The position numbers and the translations under genes are program-made. DNA of 64,000 bases from an uncultured Clostridia bacterium. Lineage in GTDB: Bacteria; Bacillota; Clostridia; Oscillospirales; Acutalibacteraceae. The notes under the pieces were generated by a model, which was not told where the DNA came from, ran no database searches, and saw only the letters and a list, made by a program, of their open reading frames with translations. The stretch covers positions 62,001 to 126,000 of the forward strand of contig CALEII010000032.1 of NCBI GenBank assembly GCA_937876205.1, given 5' to 3'. Below are positions 24,771 through 33,478 of the stretch, piece by piece (the stretch's first letter is position 1; every line of letters begins with the position of its first letter).

Positions 24771-26174
24771 ATGAAGAAATTTATGAAAAAATCATTGGCA
24801 GTTCTTCTGACTCTTGCACTTCTCGCAGGTACGTTTGCCTGCTTTGCATCAGCAGAAAAGGCATACTATGACTATGAAAAGTATGTTCTTCTCGGTGACA
24901 GTGTTGCTAGTGGTCACGACGATATTCTTTATCTGCCCACAGAGTTCATCAGAGTTGAGGGCTCATATTCAGACCTTGTTGCAGATGCACTCGGCGCAGA
25001 GCTTATTCCTATGGCTTGCCCCGGCTTCAGAACCATTGAAATGCGTTATATGCTTGAGGATGACTATGACTACACAGACGATTTTATGTTCCACGACACT
25101 CAGGACCCTGAGGTTATGAAGGCAAGAATCCCGGAATACCGCAAGAATATTGCAGAGGCAGACCTTATCACTCTCGGCGTTGGCGGTAATGACTTCGGCA
25201 CAATGCTTACATGGCTTGTTGCTGACATTATGGCGGAACAGGGTATGGAGCCTTCACTTGTTGAGGCTATCAGAGACCTTGGTGCAGAGGTCGGCGCACT
25301 GACAGAAACAGTTGATAAGATGGTTGAGCTTGCAAACACAGCAAAGGCACTGCCCGCACTTCTTGAGGCTGTTCCTGCTGCTCTTGCAAAGGGCCTTGTA
25401 ACATTCTTCACAAACTGGAACATTATGATTGAAGACATTCTTGCTCTCAATCCCGATGCAACACTTCTTGTTATAGGTATGTTTGACAACGCAATTAAGT
25501 CTGAGGAAGACCTTGTTGTTGACGAAACAGAGGCTGCAAAGCTTAACATCGGTCAGATGATTGTTGATATGGCTAACACTCCTATGAAGGAAGGCGCAAA
25601 GAAATACGGATACACATTTGTTGACACAACAGGTACAATCTGTGTAACATATCATCCCACAGCAGAAGGTCATCAGCACATAGCTGAGAGAATTCTTGAA
25701 GCTCTGCCTGATGCAAATTTCCCCTATACAGATGTTGAAAAGGGTACACCTCTCTATAATGCTGTAGCTCATATTTATAAGAATGACATTCTTAACGGCG
25801 TATCAGCTACTGAATTCGGCGTTGACAACGCTCTCACAAAATCAGACCTTGCAAACGCTATCTACGGCTTCGCAGGTGCCCCCGAAGTGACTGCATCAAA
25901 TCCTTTTACAGATGTTGATGACGATGCTTGCGTATGGGCTGCTGCAAACGGCTATGTCACAGGTGAAGGTGACAAATTCTCACCCGATGCAGAGGTTTCA
26001 ACAGTTACATTTGCTCTCACACTTTTCAGTGCTTCATCAGTTCTCTGCCCCGGTATTATGGGTATGATAAAGGGACTTATTTCAGCACTTAAGGTGCTTT
26101 TTAATGTGGGCTTCTCAGGCTCAGTAACAAAAGGTCAGGCAGCGGTTTATCTTTATGAACTTGCAGTGCTGTAA
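24771..26174 (+). CDS. Secreted SGNH/GDSL hydrolase with SLH-like C-terminal region
   Basis: A 467-residue exported esterase/lipase-type hydrolase. The signal peptide is MKKFMKKSLAVLLTLALLAG with cleavage near FASA-EK (about residue 28). SGNH blocks: GDS of VLLGDSVASGHD near 42, the Gly block near ACPGFRT (about 85), GGND near 144 and the catalytic HPTAEGH near 300. Residues about 325-467 resemble one or two S-layer-homology units (YNAVAHIYKNDILNG, then NPFTDVDDDACVWAAANGYV and VTKGQAAVYLYE), which would hold it on the cell wall; the match is imperfect. Substrate unknown. Strong GGAGG ribosome site. The stop codon is followed after one base by the repeat element at 26176. Confidence 0.87.
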   Translation: MKKFMKKSLAVLLTLALLAGTFACFASAEKAYYDYEKYVLLGDSVASGHDDILYLPTEFIRVEGSYSDLVADALGAELIPMACPGFRTIEMRYMLEDDYDYTDDFMFHDTQDPEVMKARIPEYRKNIAEADLITLGVGGNDFGTMLTWLVADIMAEQGMEPSLVEAIRDLGAEVGALTETVDKMVELANTAKALPALLEAVPAALAKGLVTFFTNWNIMIEDILALNPDATLLVIGMFDNAIKSEEDLVVDETEAAKLNIGQMIVDMANTPMKEGAKKYGYTFVDTTGTICVTYHPTAEGHQHIAERILEALPDANFPYTDVEKGTPLYNAVAHIYKNDILNGVSATEFGVDNALTKSDLANAIYGFAGAPEVTASNPFTDVDDDACVWAAANGYVTGEGDKFSPDAEVSTVTFALTLFSASSVLCPGIMGMIKGLISALKVLFNVGFSGSVTKGQAAVYLYELAVL

Positions 26175-26175
26175 A

Positions 26176-26361
26176 CAATAATTTATCGCTGTGCGATAAA
26201 TTATTGTAATTGAAAATTTAAAATTGAAAGTTGAAAATGAAGGTGGTTTTCCTTCGGAAAACATTATATAGAGCGTAGCGGAAAAGTGCGAAGCACTTCC
26301 GACACTTTCCATTTTCCATTTTCAATTTTCCATTCGAGCTCTGCTCGACAAATTCTGATTT
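26176..26361. repeat. Hairpin-ended dispersed element, copy B1
   Basis: Same family as the copies at 2129, 29136 and 39582, and near-identical to the 39582 copy apart from its end hairpins. It lies in the orientation opposite to copy B2. The 26176 end folds as AATAATTTATCGC/GCGATAAATTATT (13 bp, loop TGT); the other end as TCGAGC/GCTCGA. Internal stems are GGTTTTCC/GGAAAACC and GGAAAAGTGCG/CGCACTTCC. It starts one base after the stop codon of the SGNH hydrolase gene. Confidence 0.82.
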
Positions 26362-26366
26362 ATAAA

Positions 26367-26397
26367 ACAGAGTGTGTTTCCGCACTCTGTTTTTTTC
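26367..26397 (+). terminator. Terminator downstream of the SGNH hydrolase
   Basis: ACAGAGTG (26367-26374) pairs with CACTCTGT (26383-26390), then a seven-T run. It lies just beyond the repeat element, consistent with the element having been inserted between gene and terminator. Confidence 0.78.
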
Positions 26398-26427
26398 TTA
26401 TTTTTGAACAAAACTGCATAAAATTTC

Positions 26428-26456
26428 TTGACTGAAAATAAAAATTATGTTATATT
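26428..26456 (+). promoter_or_regulatory. Sigma-A-type promoter of the secreted phosphoesterase gene
   Basis: TTGACT (26428-26433), 17 nt, TATATT (26451-26456), 36 nt upstream of the start codon. Confidence 0.65.
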
Positions 26457-26492
26457 TTACTTGTAAAAATTTCAGAAAGGAAAAATGCAATT

Positions 26493-28169
26493 ATGAAAAA
26501 AATTATATCCGTTTTGTTATGTGTTTCGATTCTTTTCGGTATGGCGGCAGTCAGTGCATCTGCTAATGATGATATCAAGGTTATCGTTGCTAATGACCTG
26601 CATCTTTCACTCAAGGCTTATGCACCTTACACCGGTAACACAGTTGCCGATCCCTGGGCTCACGTTGCTTCGTCAGGTCAGCTTATCCGTGAATCAAACG
26701 CTATAATCACTGCTTTCCTTGAAAAGGCAGCAGCGAGTGATGCTGATTATGTGCTTCTCCCCGGCGATCTTGTTGACACCGGCTCCGAAGAAGAGCATAT
26801 GCTTATGGCAGCAAAGCTTGCTGAGTTTGAAAACAGCTCAGGCAAGAGTGTTTATGTTGTCCCCGGCAATCACGATTTTTTTAAAACCTCTGTTGACACA
26901 TTTGTTGCTGTTTACGGTGCATTTGGCTATGACGAAGCTGTTGCAAAGGCAGACAATTCAGCTTCTTATACAGCAGACCTCGGTGCTGATTACAGACTTC
27001 TTGCAATTGACAGCACTCTGCCCGGTGAAAGCTCCTCAGAAATTGATGCTGAAGACCTTGCGTGGATTGAAGCACAGCTTGAAAGTGCAAAGGCAGACGG
27101 CAAAAAGGTTATTGCAATGATGCACCACAATCTTCTTGAGCATTTCATTTTTGCAGATATGATTCACACTACTGCAATGGTAAGAAATGAAAAACTCAAA
27201 AACGTGTTGGCTGATGGCGGCGTGAAGTTTATTTTTACAGGTCACACACACGATAATGATATTATTTCTTACACCTCTGCTGACGGTAATGTCATCTATG
27301 ATGTGGTTACAAATTCAATCAACGCATACCCCTGTCAGTACAGAGAGGCAGTATTTGCAAAGGATGTCAGAATTGAAACAAAGGTAATTGATAAGGTTAA
27401 TGTTGCTCTTATCCCTGCAGGCATATCTGAAGAAGCAATTGCTCTTGCCGGTACAGATTTTACCGAATACACAAGGAAGACAATGTGGACAGCTCTCAGA
27501 AAGACCTTCACAAGCTATCTGAACGCAAAGTCACTTATCAGACTTATGCAGCTTGATGCAGAGGCTGATGCCGATATGTGCAGAATTATCACTTCTCTGG
27601 GTGACAAGCTTGCTGAAATTGTTGAAATGCCTTTCTATGCTGCTGATGATAATGCTGACAGTAGTGTGCAGGAGATTGCTGAAAAATACGGCAAGACACT
27701 GCCTGAGAGCGATTATATTGACCTTATTGACCTTGCAATCACTCTTTATCAGGCACACTGTGTTGGTGATGAGAACTATTCTGTAAACAGCACAGAGGTC
27801 AATCTGCTTATCAACGCTGTTTCAACTGTACTTTGTTATTGTCTTGAGGATGTATCTGCTGAAGATTACACAACAGTTCTACAGTTTGCTCTGTCCTTTG
27901 CCGAGACAGAAGTTCCTGATAATCTTCTCGGCTTTGCAGGCTCAACAATGGAGAGAATTGAGGGGATTGATATGATAGCTGCACTTGTTCTGCGTCCTCT
28001 TGTTGCTCAGTTCACAACTGACGATTCACCTGCAGACAATAACGTTACTCTCACAGGCTACCGTGAGCTTTCGGGCTTTGAGAAGTTCATTCAGCTTGTC
28101 CGTGATTTCTTTGCAAAGGTGATGGATTTCTTCAGAATGATGTTCTCATTCATTCCAATGCCTGCATAA
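26493..28169 (+). CDS. Secreted calcineurin-like metallophosphoesterase
   Basis: A 558-residue exported phosphoesterase. The signal peptide covers about residues 1-24 (ending VSASA). The metal-binding set is complete: NDLHLS near 34-39, GDLVD near 91, GNHD near 125, MHHN near 211 and GHTHDN near 249. The catalytic domain ends near 310; the remaining 250 residues are a helical region of unknown role ending in hydrophobic/aromatic segments (FEKFIQLVRDFFAKVMDFFR). No anchor motif was recognised. AGAAAGG lies upstream of ATG 26493. It probably acts on phosphoesters outside the cell; substrate unknown. Confidence 0.88.
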   Translation: MKKIISVLLCVSILFGMAAVSASANDDIKVIVANDLHLSLKAYAPYTGNTVADPWAHVASSGQLIRESNAIITAFLEKAAASDADYVLLPGDLVDTGSEEEHMLMAAKLAEFENSSGKSVYVVPGNHDFFKTSVDTFVAVYGAFGYDEAVAKADNSASYTADLGADYRLLAIDSTLPGESSSEIDAEDLAWIEAQLESAKADGKKVIAMMHHNLLEHFIFADMIHTTAMVRNEKLKNVLADGGVKFIFTGHTHDNDIISYTSADGNVIYDVVTNSINAYPCQYREAVFAKDVRIETKVIDKVNVALIPAGISEEAIALAGTDFTEYTRKTMWTALRKTFTSYLNAKSLIRLMQLDAEADADMCRIITSLGDKLAEIVEMPFYAADDNADSSVQEIAEKYGKTLPESDYIDLIDLAITLYQAHCVGDENYSVNSTEVNLLINAVSTVLCYCLEDVSAEDYTTVLQFALSFAETEVPDNLLGFAGSTMERIEGIDMIAALVLRPLVAQFTTDDSPADNNVTLTGYRELSGFEKFIQLVRDFFAKVMDFFRMMFSFIPMPA

Positions 28170-28182
28170 CAGAATTTACTCA

Positions 28183-28214
28183 GTCCCTACGGCGCAAGCT
28201 GTGGGGATTTTTTT
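28183..28214 (+). terminator. Terminator after the secreted phosphoesterase
   Basis: TCCCTAC pairs with GTGGGGA (approximate stem with one bulge), followed by a seven-T run at about 28208-28214. Confidence 0.65.
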
Positions 28215-28271
28215 GCTTTACAGAAACGTTTTTCAAAGGAAAAAACAATATATGTCACGCCACAGAACTGT

Positions 28272-29003
28272 TCAATGTAGCTCATTGAGCAGTTTTCTCC
28301 TTTCCGGCAGCTTGCCGTATTTTCGCCGTATAAACTTGTTTAACCAGGCCTTTATATCACCGTGACCGTATTTTTCGGGATTAGCGGCAAGGGCCTCCGA
28401 TAATTCATCTATTACCGTATCAATATCCCTCAGACGAAGCTTGTAGTCCTTGTATTCTTCGTCAGTAAGAAATATATTATTAAAAATACCGTGTGCGTGC
28501 CTTACACACTCACTTCTTTCATTCTTTATTTCTTTATTTCTTATAGTGTTGTCATCTGTCTGTGTTCTGTGTGTTATCTGTGTGTTATCTGACTGTGTTT
28601 TTGCTGTGTCCGTTGCAGATGCAATACTTTTAAAATGGCTGAATACAGCCGTTTCGGGTCTGTTATTACCGTGCGATTGTGCTGTGTTCTGCTGATATAA
28701 ATCATAGTTCACAATATGAATGAGCAGATACCTGTTGTGATTTTTTGTTAAGATTTCTCCCGTATCAACAAGATGCTTAACGGCAGTTCTTGCCTGCGAA
28801 TAGCTCAGCCCGCAGGCCTCTGCTATTGAGTTATAGCTTGTCGCAAGCTCGCCCCGTCTGACGGGAACTCCCTGAAATTTTCTGTCACTGATATTTGCTT
28901 TAATGAGTATAAACAGCCATACAGAGAGCGTAGCGGGTGTTGAAAACCAACCCCACGATAAAATATTTCTGTCAAGCTTTATAAAAGTAGTGGGTGTGCC
29001 CAT
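28272..29003 (-). CDS. Replication-initiator/DnaD-like winged-helix protein
   Basis: A 243-residue soluble protein. Residues 1-95 contain a winged-helix segment with VPVRRGELATSYNSIAEACG and YSQARTAVKHLVDTGEI, as in phage and plasmid replication initiators or helicase loaders. The central part is low-complexity and rich in Thr/Gln/Asn. The C-terminal 70 residues (EEYKDYKLRLRDIDTVIDEL to DIKAWLNKFIRRKYGK) resemble the end of such initiators. AAAGGAG lies 7 nt before ATG 29003. It stands alone, without phage or conjugation genes near it, so it is probably a relic of a mobile element. Role inferred from the fold only. Confidence 0.6.
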   Translation of the reverse strand: MGTPTTFIKLDRNILSWGWFSTPATLSVWLFILIKANISDRKFQGVPVRRGELATSYNSIAEACGLSYSQARTAVKHLVDTGEILTKNHNRYLLIHIVNYDLYQQNTAQSHGNNRPETAVFSHFKSIASATDTAKTQSDNTQITHRTQTDDNTIRNKEIKNERSECVRHAHGIFNNIFLTDEEYKDYKLRLRDIDTVIDELSEALAANPEKYGHGDIKAWLNKFIRRKYGKLPERRKLLNELH

Positions 29004-29073
29004 TTTTTATTCTCCTTTTTGTTATATTCAAGGTCCTTAAAAAAGTCCCTCTATATATAGGCGAAAGCAAGCA

Positions 29074-29100
29074 AAATGACCCGCAAAAAGCGGGTCATTT
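29074..29100. terminator. Perfect 11-bp hairpin, bidirectional terminator candidate
   Basis: AAATGACCCGC (29074-29084), loop AAAAA, exact complement (29090-29100). The minus strand continues ATTTTGCTT and the plus strand CATTTC, so the signal is modest on both sides. It lies between the repeat element and the initiator-like gene. Confidence 0.5.
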
Positions 29101-29135
29101 CAGGCATTTACTGAAATATTTAATAATTTGTTTAC

Positions 29136-29324
29136 AAATCAGAATTTGTCGGGCTGTGCCCGACAAAAATTCGCAATTGAAAATTCGCAATTCGCAATTG
29201 ATGAAGGGGCTTTGCCCCTTAACCCCATTATAATAGTTCAAAAGGCGGAGCCTTTTCCGAAATTGCGCATTGATAATTGCTAATTGCCAATTTAATTTGT
29301 CGAGGTGCCCTCGATAAATTATTG
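29136..29324. repeat. Hairpin-ended dispersed element, copy A2
   Basis: Same subtype as 2129-2423 but without its roughly 100-bp internal extra. The AAATC end carries GTCGGGC/GCCCGAC; the other end carries TTTGTCGAGG and CCTCGATAAA. Internal hairpins AAGGGGC/GCCCCTT and AAAAGGC/GCCTTTT are kept. Its 29324 end overlaps the last codons of the TRIC-family gene: the element's CAATAA supplies the final Gln codon and the stop. Confidence 0.82.
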
Positions 29325-29966
29325 TTTCACTTTCGGCAGATTCCATTTCAGGAGTGCTGCGAGAATTCTCACTGTCATAACGAAAACAACAGTTGTGACA
29401 ACGCAGATGATTTTGTTAATCTCAGCGTTATTCATATAATAATATATTACTCCGCCGATAATTGCAGGCAGGGCATATACCTGTTTTCTGAGTATCATCG
29501 GCACTGTTTTGACAAACAGGTCACGCATAACGCCGCCGCCGACACCTGTCAGCACGCCGACGCAGATTGAAAGAAAGGCATTTTCGCCGTATCCGCAGTT
29601 TATTGCCGAGTTTATACCCACCACAACGAAAATTGCAAGACCGAGCGCATCAAAAATATTTACCGTGAATTCATATTGCTTTGATGCCAGTACCTTTTCG
29701 GCAGGCAGAAGGTATTCTGCAAGAAAAACTATGCAGGACACAACAACGGCAACTATGGCATATACAGGCACTCTGAACATCGTCGGGGGCAGATTGCCCA
29801 ACAACACATCTCTTATGCAGCCACCGCCAACAGCCGTCACTCCGCCCACAACGACTGTGCCGAAAATATCAAGCTCACGTCGTATTGCTACGAGTGAGCC
29901 TGCTACTGAAAACGCTATTGTTCCTATAATTTCGGCTGCAAAGAATAAAATATCTGCAAAATCCAT
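29319..29966 (-). CDS. TRIC-type / UPF0126 membrane channel family protein
   Basis: A 215-residue integral membrane protein with about seven hydrophobic segments arranged as two similar halves. Each half has a glycine-rich motif: VGGGCIRDVLLG near residue 50 and VGGGVMRDLFVK near 138, diagnostic of the YicG/YadS (UPF0126) family. Prokaryotic relatives of TRIC potassium channels belong here, though transport of small metabolites has also been proposed. ATG 29966 is chosen because the upstream gene ends at 29971, leaving 4 nt; a longer frame to 30047 would overlap it. Its stop codon lies in the end of the adjacent repeat element. Confidence 0.88.
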   Translation of the reverse strand: MDFADILFFAAEIIGTIAFSVAGSLVAIRRELDIFGTVVVGGVTAVGGGCIRDVLLGNLPPTMFRVPVYAIVAVVVSCIVFLAEYLLPAEKVLASKQYEFTVNIFDALGLAIFVVVGINSAINCGYGENAFLSICVGVLTGVGGGVMRDLFVKTVPMILRKQVYALPAIIGGVIYYYMNNAEINKIICVVTTVVFVMTVRILAALLKWNLPKVKQ

Positions 29967-29970
29967 TTTA

Positions 29971-31752
29971 TCAGCCGTTAAGCTCAGGCTTCTTGTCAAA
30001 GAGAACAGCGGGGTTCTTCTTACCCTTCTTGAAGCCTTCAAGCTCAAGTATTATAATTTCGTTCACGCCCTGATTGAGCATGGGAGCGGGAAGATAAGCG
30101 GAGAGCTGAGGACCCTTGCTCCAGTATCTTGAAAGGGGCTTGCCGTTGATGAAAATCATACCCTTTGTAAAGTCCGGGAGCTTTACAAATGTGTCAGCAG
30201 GAGTTTCGTCAATAATAAACTGAGCCTTGTAGAATGTGGGATGGTCAAAGAATATCATATCATTCTCTGCCTTGAAGTCAACATTAGTGAGGTCATTGAG
30301 CTCAAGGGGATATGCCGTCCAGTTATAAATCATAGACTGACCGAGTCTTACGCAGTCTGTGATACCCTTATAGTCCTTCATTTCTGCGCCGTAGCTTATT
30401 CTGCCCATATTCTCAACGAGAATTGTCAGGTCAACACCCTCTGCAGGTACACGGATGTCAACGATTGACTCAGGGTCATTTCTTGACTGAATAGCATAAA
30501 GGTCATCGTTAAGGAAGATATAAGCTCTGTCGTGAACATCCTTGATGACAAGAGGCTGATAGTCTGAGGGGCCCTTGATGTGTGTCTTGTAAAGGATGAA
30601 GCCGTAGCCCTGACCGAGCTTTTCCATCGGAACGGGCTTGAGAAGCTCAAATGCGCTTGAGAGATTTTCTATATTCTCAAACAGGTCTGCACAGTGTGTG
30701 AAGGGGACTTCACCGTACTTTGCCTTGGGTACCTGAGGATCAATTGTTGTTTCCTCAGCCTGTTTTACGTGCTTTGCAATAGTCTTTTTGAACAGCTCAT
30801 ATTTCTTTGTGATGTCGCCGCTCTCTGTGAGAAGAGCGTCTGAATCGTAGCTGTTGACTATGGGCTTGTATTCGCCGTCGAAGTTTGCGCCGTTCATCCA
30901 GCCGAAGCTTGTGCCGCCGCAGAACATATATGTAGAAACTGATGCATCGTCAGCCATAATTCTCTGAAGTGACTTTGCAGCGTCAGAGGGCTTTCTTTCG
31001 TAGTGCTTGTAGCCCCACTGGTCAAACCAGCCGTTCCAGAACTCTGAACACATAAGGGGACCTTCACTCTGGAATTCACGCAGATATGAGAAGTTGACAG
31101 AAGGGTTAGCACCGAACTTGACTGTCTTGAATACGCCTTCAACGCTGCCGTTTGCGAGCATATGGTCTTCAATACCGTCTGCTGTGAAGAGGGGAACATC
31201 AATGCCTCTTGATGTGAGTGCATCTGCAATATACTGCATATACTTTTCATCATTGCCCCAGCTGCCGTATTCGTTTTCAACCTGAACCATAATGACGTTG
31301 CCGCCCTTTGTTATCTGGTGAGTTGCAAGTCTGGGAATGAGCTCGTCAAAATACTTGTCAACAAAGCCGATGTATCTGTCGTTCATACAACGAAGCTCAA
31401 TATCGTCATATCTGAGAAGCCACCAGGGGAAGCCGCCGAATTCCCACTCACCGCAGATGTAGGGACCGGGTCTGACAATTGCATAAAGACCAAGATCTGC
31501 CGCAATGTCAAGGAATTCTTCAATATTGTTATTTTCACTGAAATCAAAAGCATCTTCGTTCTTCTGATGACAGTTCCACGCAACATAAGTCTCAACCGTG
31601 TTGAAGCCGCAGGCTTTGAGCTTCAGGAGTCTGTCACGCCAGTATTCCTTGGGAATTCTGAAGTAGTGAACAGCGCCTGACACAACGGTAAAATTTTCAC
31701 CGTTCAGCAGAAAGCTTTCGTTTCCTATAGAAAATGTCTGGTTGTTTTCCAT
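29971..31752 (-). CDS. Beta-galactosidase, glycoside hydrolase family 35
   Basis: A 593-residue cytoplasmic enzyme that removes terminal beta-galactose from oligosaccharides. The N-terminal TIM barrel (about 10-320) has the GH35 pattern: RPGPYICGEWEFGGFPWWL near 94-112, the acid/base Glu161 in QVENEYGS and the nucleophile Glu236 in CSEFWNGW. Beta-sandwich domains follow (about 370-590) with WSKGPQLSAYLP near the end. There is no signal peptide, so it uses imported sugars. AGGAG lies upstream of ATG 31752. It forms a likely two-gene operon with the TRIC-family gene and is divergent from the YfcC transporter. Confidence 0.95.
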   Translation of the reverse strand: MENNQTFSIGNESFLLNGENFTVVSGAVHYFRIPKEYWRDRLLKLKACGFNTVETYVAWNCHQKNEDAFDFSENNNIEEFLDIAADLGLYAIVRPGPYICGEWEFGGFPWWLLRYDDIELRCMNDRYIGFVDKYFDELIPRLATHQITKGGNVIMVQVENEYGSWGNDEKYMQYIADALTSRGIDVPLFTADGIEDHMLANGSVEGVFKTVKFGANPSVNFSYLREFQSEGPLMCSEFWNGWFDQWGYKHYERKPSDAAKSLQRIMADDASVSTYMFCGGTSFGWMNGANFDGEYKPIVNSYDSDALLTESGDITKKYELFKKTIAKHVKQAEETTIDPQVPKAKYGEVPFTHCADLFENIENLSSAFELLKPVPMEKLGQGYGFILYKTHIKGPSDYQPLVIKDVHDRAYIFLNDDLYAIQSRNDPESIVDIRVPAEGVDLTILVENMGRISYGAEMKDYKGITDCVRLGQSMIYNWTAYPLELNDLTNVDFKAENDMIFFDHPTFYKAQFIIDETPADTFVKLPDFTKGMIFINGKPLSRYWSKGPQLSAYLPAPMLNQGVNEIIILELEGFKKGKKNPAVLFDKKPELNG

Positions 31753-31820
31753 TTGCTAATCGCTCCTGTTCGTGCTTAATTAGATATCACTTTGCATATT
31801 AACACATAATAATTTATATC

Positions 31821-31849
31821 ATTATAGCACCAAAAATCGGAAAATACAA
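31821..31849 (-). promoter_or_regulatory. Sigma-A-type promoter of the beta-galactosidase operon
   Basis: On the minus strand TTGTAT (31844-31849), 17 nt, TATAAT (31821-31826), 69 nt upstream of the start codon. Confidence 0.6.
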
Positions 31850-31906
31850 CCACTTGATAAAAAAAGTTGTAAAATTAAAAAAAATTTTAAATTATTGCAA
31901 ATAATC

Positions 31907-31935
31907 TTGTAATCATAGTGCTTTTTTTATATAAT
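31907..31935 (+). promoter_or_regulatory. Sigma-A-type promoter of the YfcC transporter gene
   Basis: TTGTAA (31907-31912), 17 nt, TATAAT (31930-31935), 37 nt upstream of ATG 31972. Divergent to the beta-galactosidase promoter. Confidence 0.65.
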
Positions 31936-31971
31936 GATAAAATAAAGAAAAATGTGAACGGAGAAAATAAA

Positions 31972-33465
31972 ATGCCACAGAATGAAGCAGCTCAGAAATA
32001 CAGTGACGGGCTGTCGATAGATAAAAATACCGTCAGAAGCATACTCGGCGTGCTCCTTGGCGTACTTGTGCTTGTGGGAATACTCACTCAGGTAGTGCCC
32101 GCAGGCGAATATACGATTGATGCAGACGGTGCCATTGTTGACGGCACCTATACTCCCGTTGAGGATTATAGAATTCCTGTATGGAAAATTATTGCATCGC
32201 CCGTTATGGCGTTCACAACCGACAATGCAGCAACGGGGCTTGCAATCCTTGCCATTCTTGTGCTTGTGGGCGGAACATTTCTCATTCTTGACAGAATCAA
32301 TGTTCTGCGTTACATAATGGCTTCAATAGTTAAAAAATTCAGCCACAGCCGTTATCTGCTCATTGCGGTAATGGTCTTTGCAGGTATGTTTATGAGCTCA
32401 ACGGCAGGTATTCTTGAAGAGAGTCTGACTCTTGTGCCCATAGCCGTTGCTGTCTCTCTTGCAATGGGGTGGGACTCATTTGTGGGGCTTGGTATGAGCC
32501 TTGTTTCAATAGCCTTCGGCTTCACTGCCGCAACCTTTAACCCGTTCAATGTCATCACCGTGCAGAAGCTCGCAGGGCTTGAGGCATTTTCGGGACTGTG
32601 GCTCAGAGTTATTATTTTTGCCGCTGTTTTTGTGTCACTTACGGCATATCTCATTATCTATGCAAAGCGTATTGAAAAAGACCCGACAAAGTCAATTGCA
32701 TTTGAAACTGACAGTCTTATACGTGAAAAATATTCAATGGAACAGTGTATGCCCGTGCTTGACGATGTTAAGGTCAGAAAAGCTACAAAAGCTTTCTGCA
32801 TCTGCCTTTGTATGGTGCTTTTTGGTATTGTTGCCTCCTTCGTAATGAGCCTTGTTGGCAACAATCTCAACAATGAAACACTCAGCTCAGCAGGCAGTGT
32901 GGCATCACTGGGTGCAATGGCTGTTTTCTTCCCTCTGGGCGGACTTATTGCCGGCAGAATATCAGGACTTCAGGGCAAAAAACTGTGGAAGACCTTCGGT
33001 GAGGGTGTTATGACAATTCTTCCCGCACTGCCTCTTGTTATATTCGTGCTTGCGATTTCTTACATTCTTGATGAAGGCAAGATAATGCACACACTTCTTT
33101 ATTTTATAAATAATATGATGAACGGCATTTCACCGTTTGTTGCAATTCTTCTTATGTTTGCATTCATTGCGCTTCTTGAGTTTTTTGTTGGCAGCGGCAC
33201 GGCAAAGGCATTCCTTATAGTGCCTCTTATGAGTCTGCTGTGTGACCTTCTGGGCGTCACAAGGCAGTCAATGGTAATCACATTCTGTATGGCAGACGGC
33301 TTCACAAACCTTCTTTACCCCACAAGCGGAATTATGATTCTTGCCATAGGAATGGTCGGCATATCCTATAAAAAATGGCTCAGATGGTCATGGAAGCTTT
33401 TTATGCTTGAGGGTATTATTGCGGTGGGCTTTATGATGCTTGCCGTTGCGATAAATTACAGATAA
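31972..33465 (+). CDS. YfcC family transporter (DcuC/ArsB-type superfamily)
   Basis: A 497-residue inner membrane transporter with about 12 membrane segments starting near residue 20 (ILGVLLGVLVLVGILTQVVP). The motif GEYTIDADGAIVDGTYTPVE after the first segment and FGFTAATFNPFNVITVQKLA near 185 are typical of the YfcC family, whose members are predicted dicarboxylate or amino-acid (arginine/ornithine-like) exchangers. GSGTAKAFLIVPLMSLL near 405 is the second re-entrant-type region. The substrate cannot be read from the sequence. ATG 31972 has GGAG 9 nt upstream; a longer frame upstream covers the promoter and is not used. Confidence 0.88.
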   Translation: MPQNEAAQKYSDGLSIDKNTVRSILGVLLGVLVLVGILTQVVPAGEYTIDADGAIVDGTYTPVEDYRIPVWKIIASPVMAFTTDNAATGLAILAILVLVGGTFLILDRINVLRYIMASIVKKFSHSRYLLIAVMVFAGMFMSSTAGILEESLTLVPIAVAVSLAMGWDSFVGLGMSLVSIAFGFTAATFNPFNVITVQKLAGLEAFSGLWLRVIIFAAVFVSLTAYLIIYAKRIEKDPTKSIAFETDSLIREKYSMEQCMPVLDDVKVRKATKAFCICLCMVLFGIVASFVMSLVGNNLNNETLSSAGSVASLGAMAVFFPLGGLIAGRISGLQGKKLWKTFGEGVMTILPALPLVIFVLAISYILDEGKIMHTLLYFINNMMNGISPFVAILLMFAFIALLEFFVGSGTAKAFLIVPLMSLLCDLLGVTRQSMVITFCMADGFTNLLYPTSGIMILAIGMVGISYKKWLRWSWKLFMLEGIIAVGFMMLAVAINYR

Positions 33466-33478
33466 AAGGGTGAGAATT

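Noticed and set aside
25254..25772. 172- and 149-codon minus-strand frames in the SGNH hydrolase gene
   Set aside because: They lie opposite a gene with signal peptide and catalytic motifs; no independent support.
26121..26312. Open frame (minus) with the same translated core as a plus-strand frame at 39631-39840
   Set aside because: Both frames lie in the repeat element copies B1/B2; their identity reflects the repeat, not a conserved protein. No ribosome site.
29509..30132. 207-codon open frame on the plus strand
   Set aside because: Antisense to the TRIC-family and GH35 genes; low-complexity Thr/Pro/Ala composition typical of a shadow frame.
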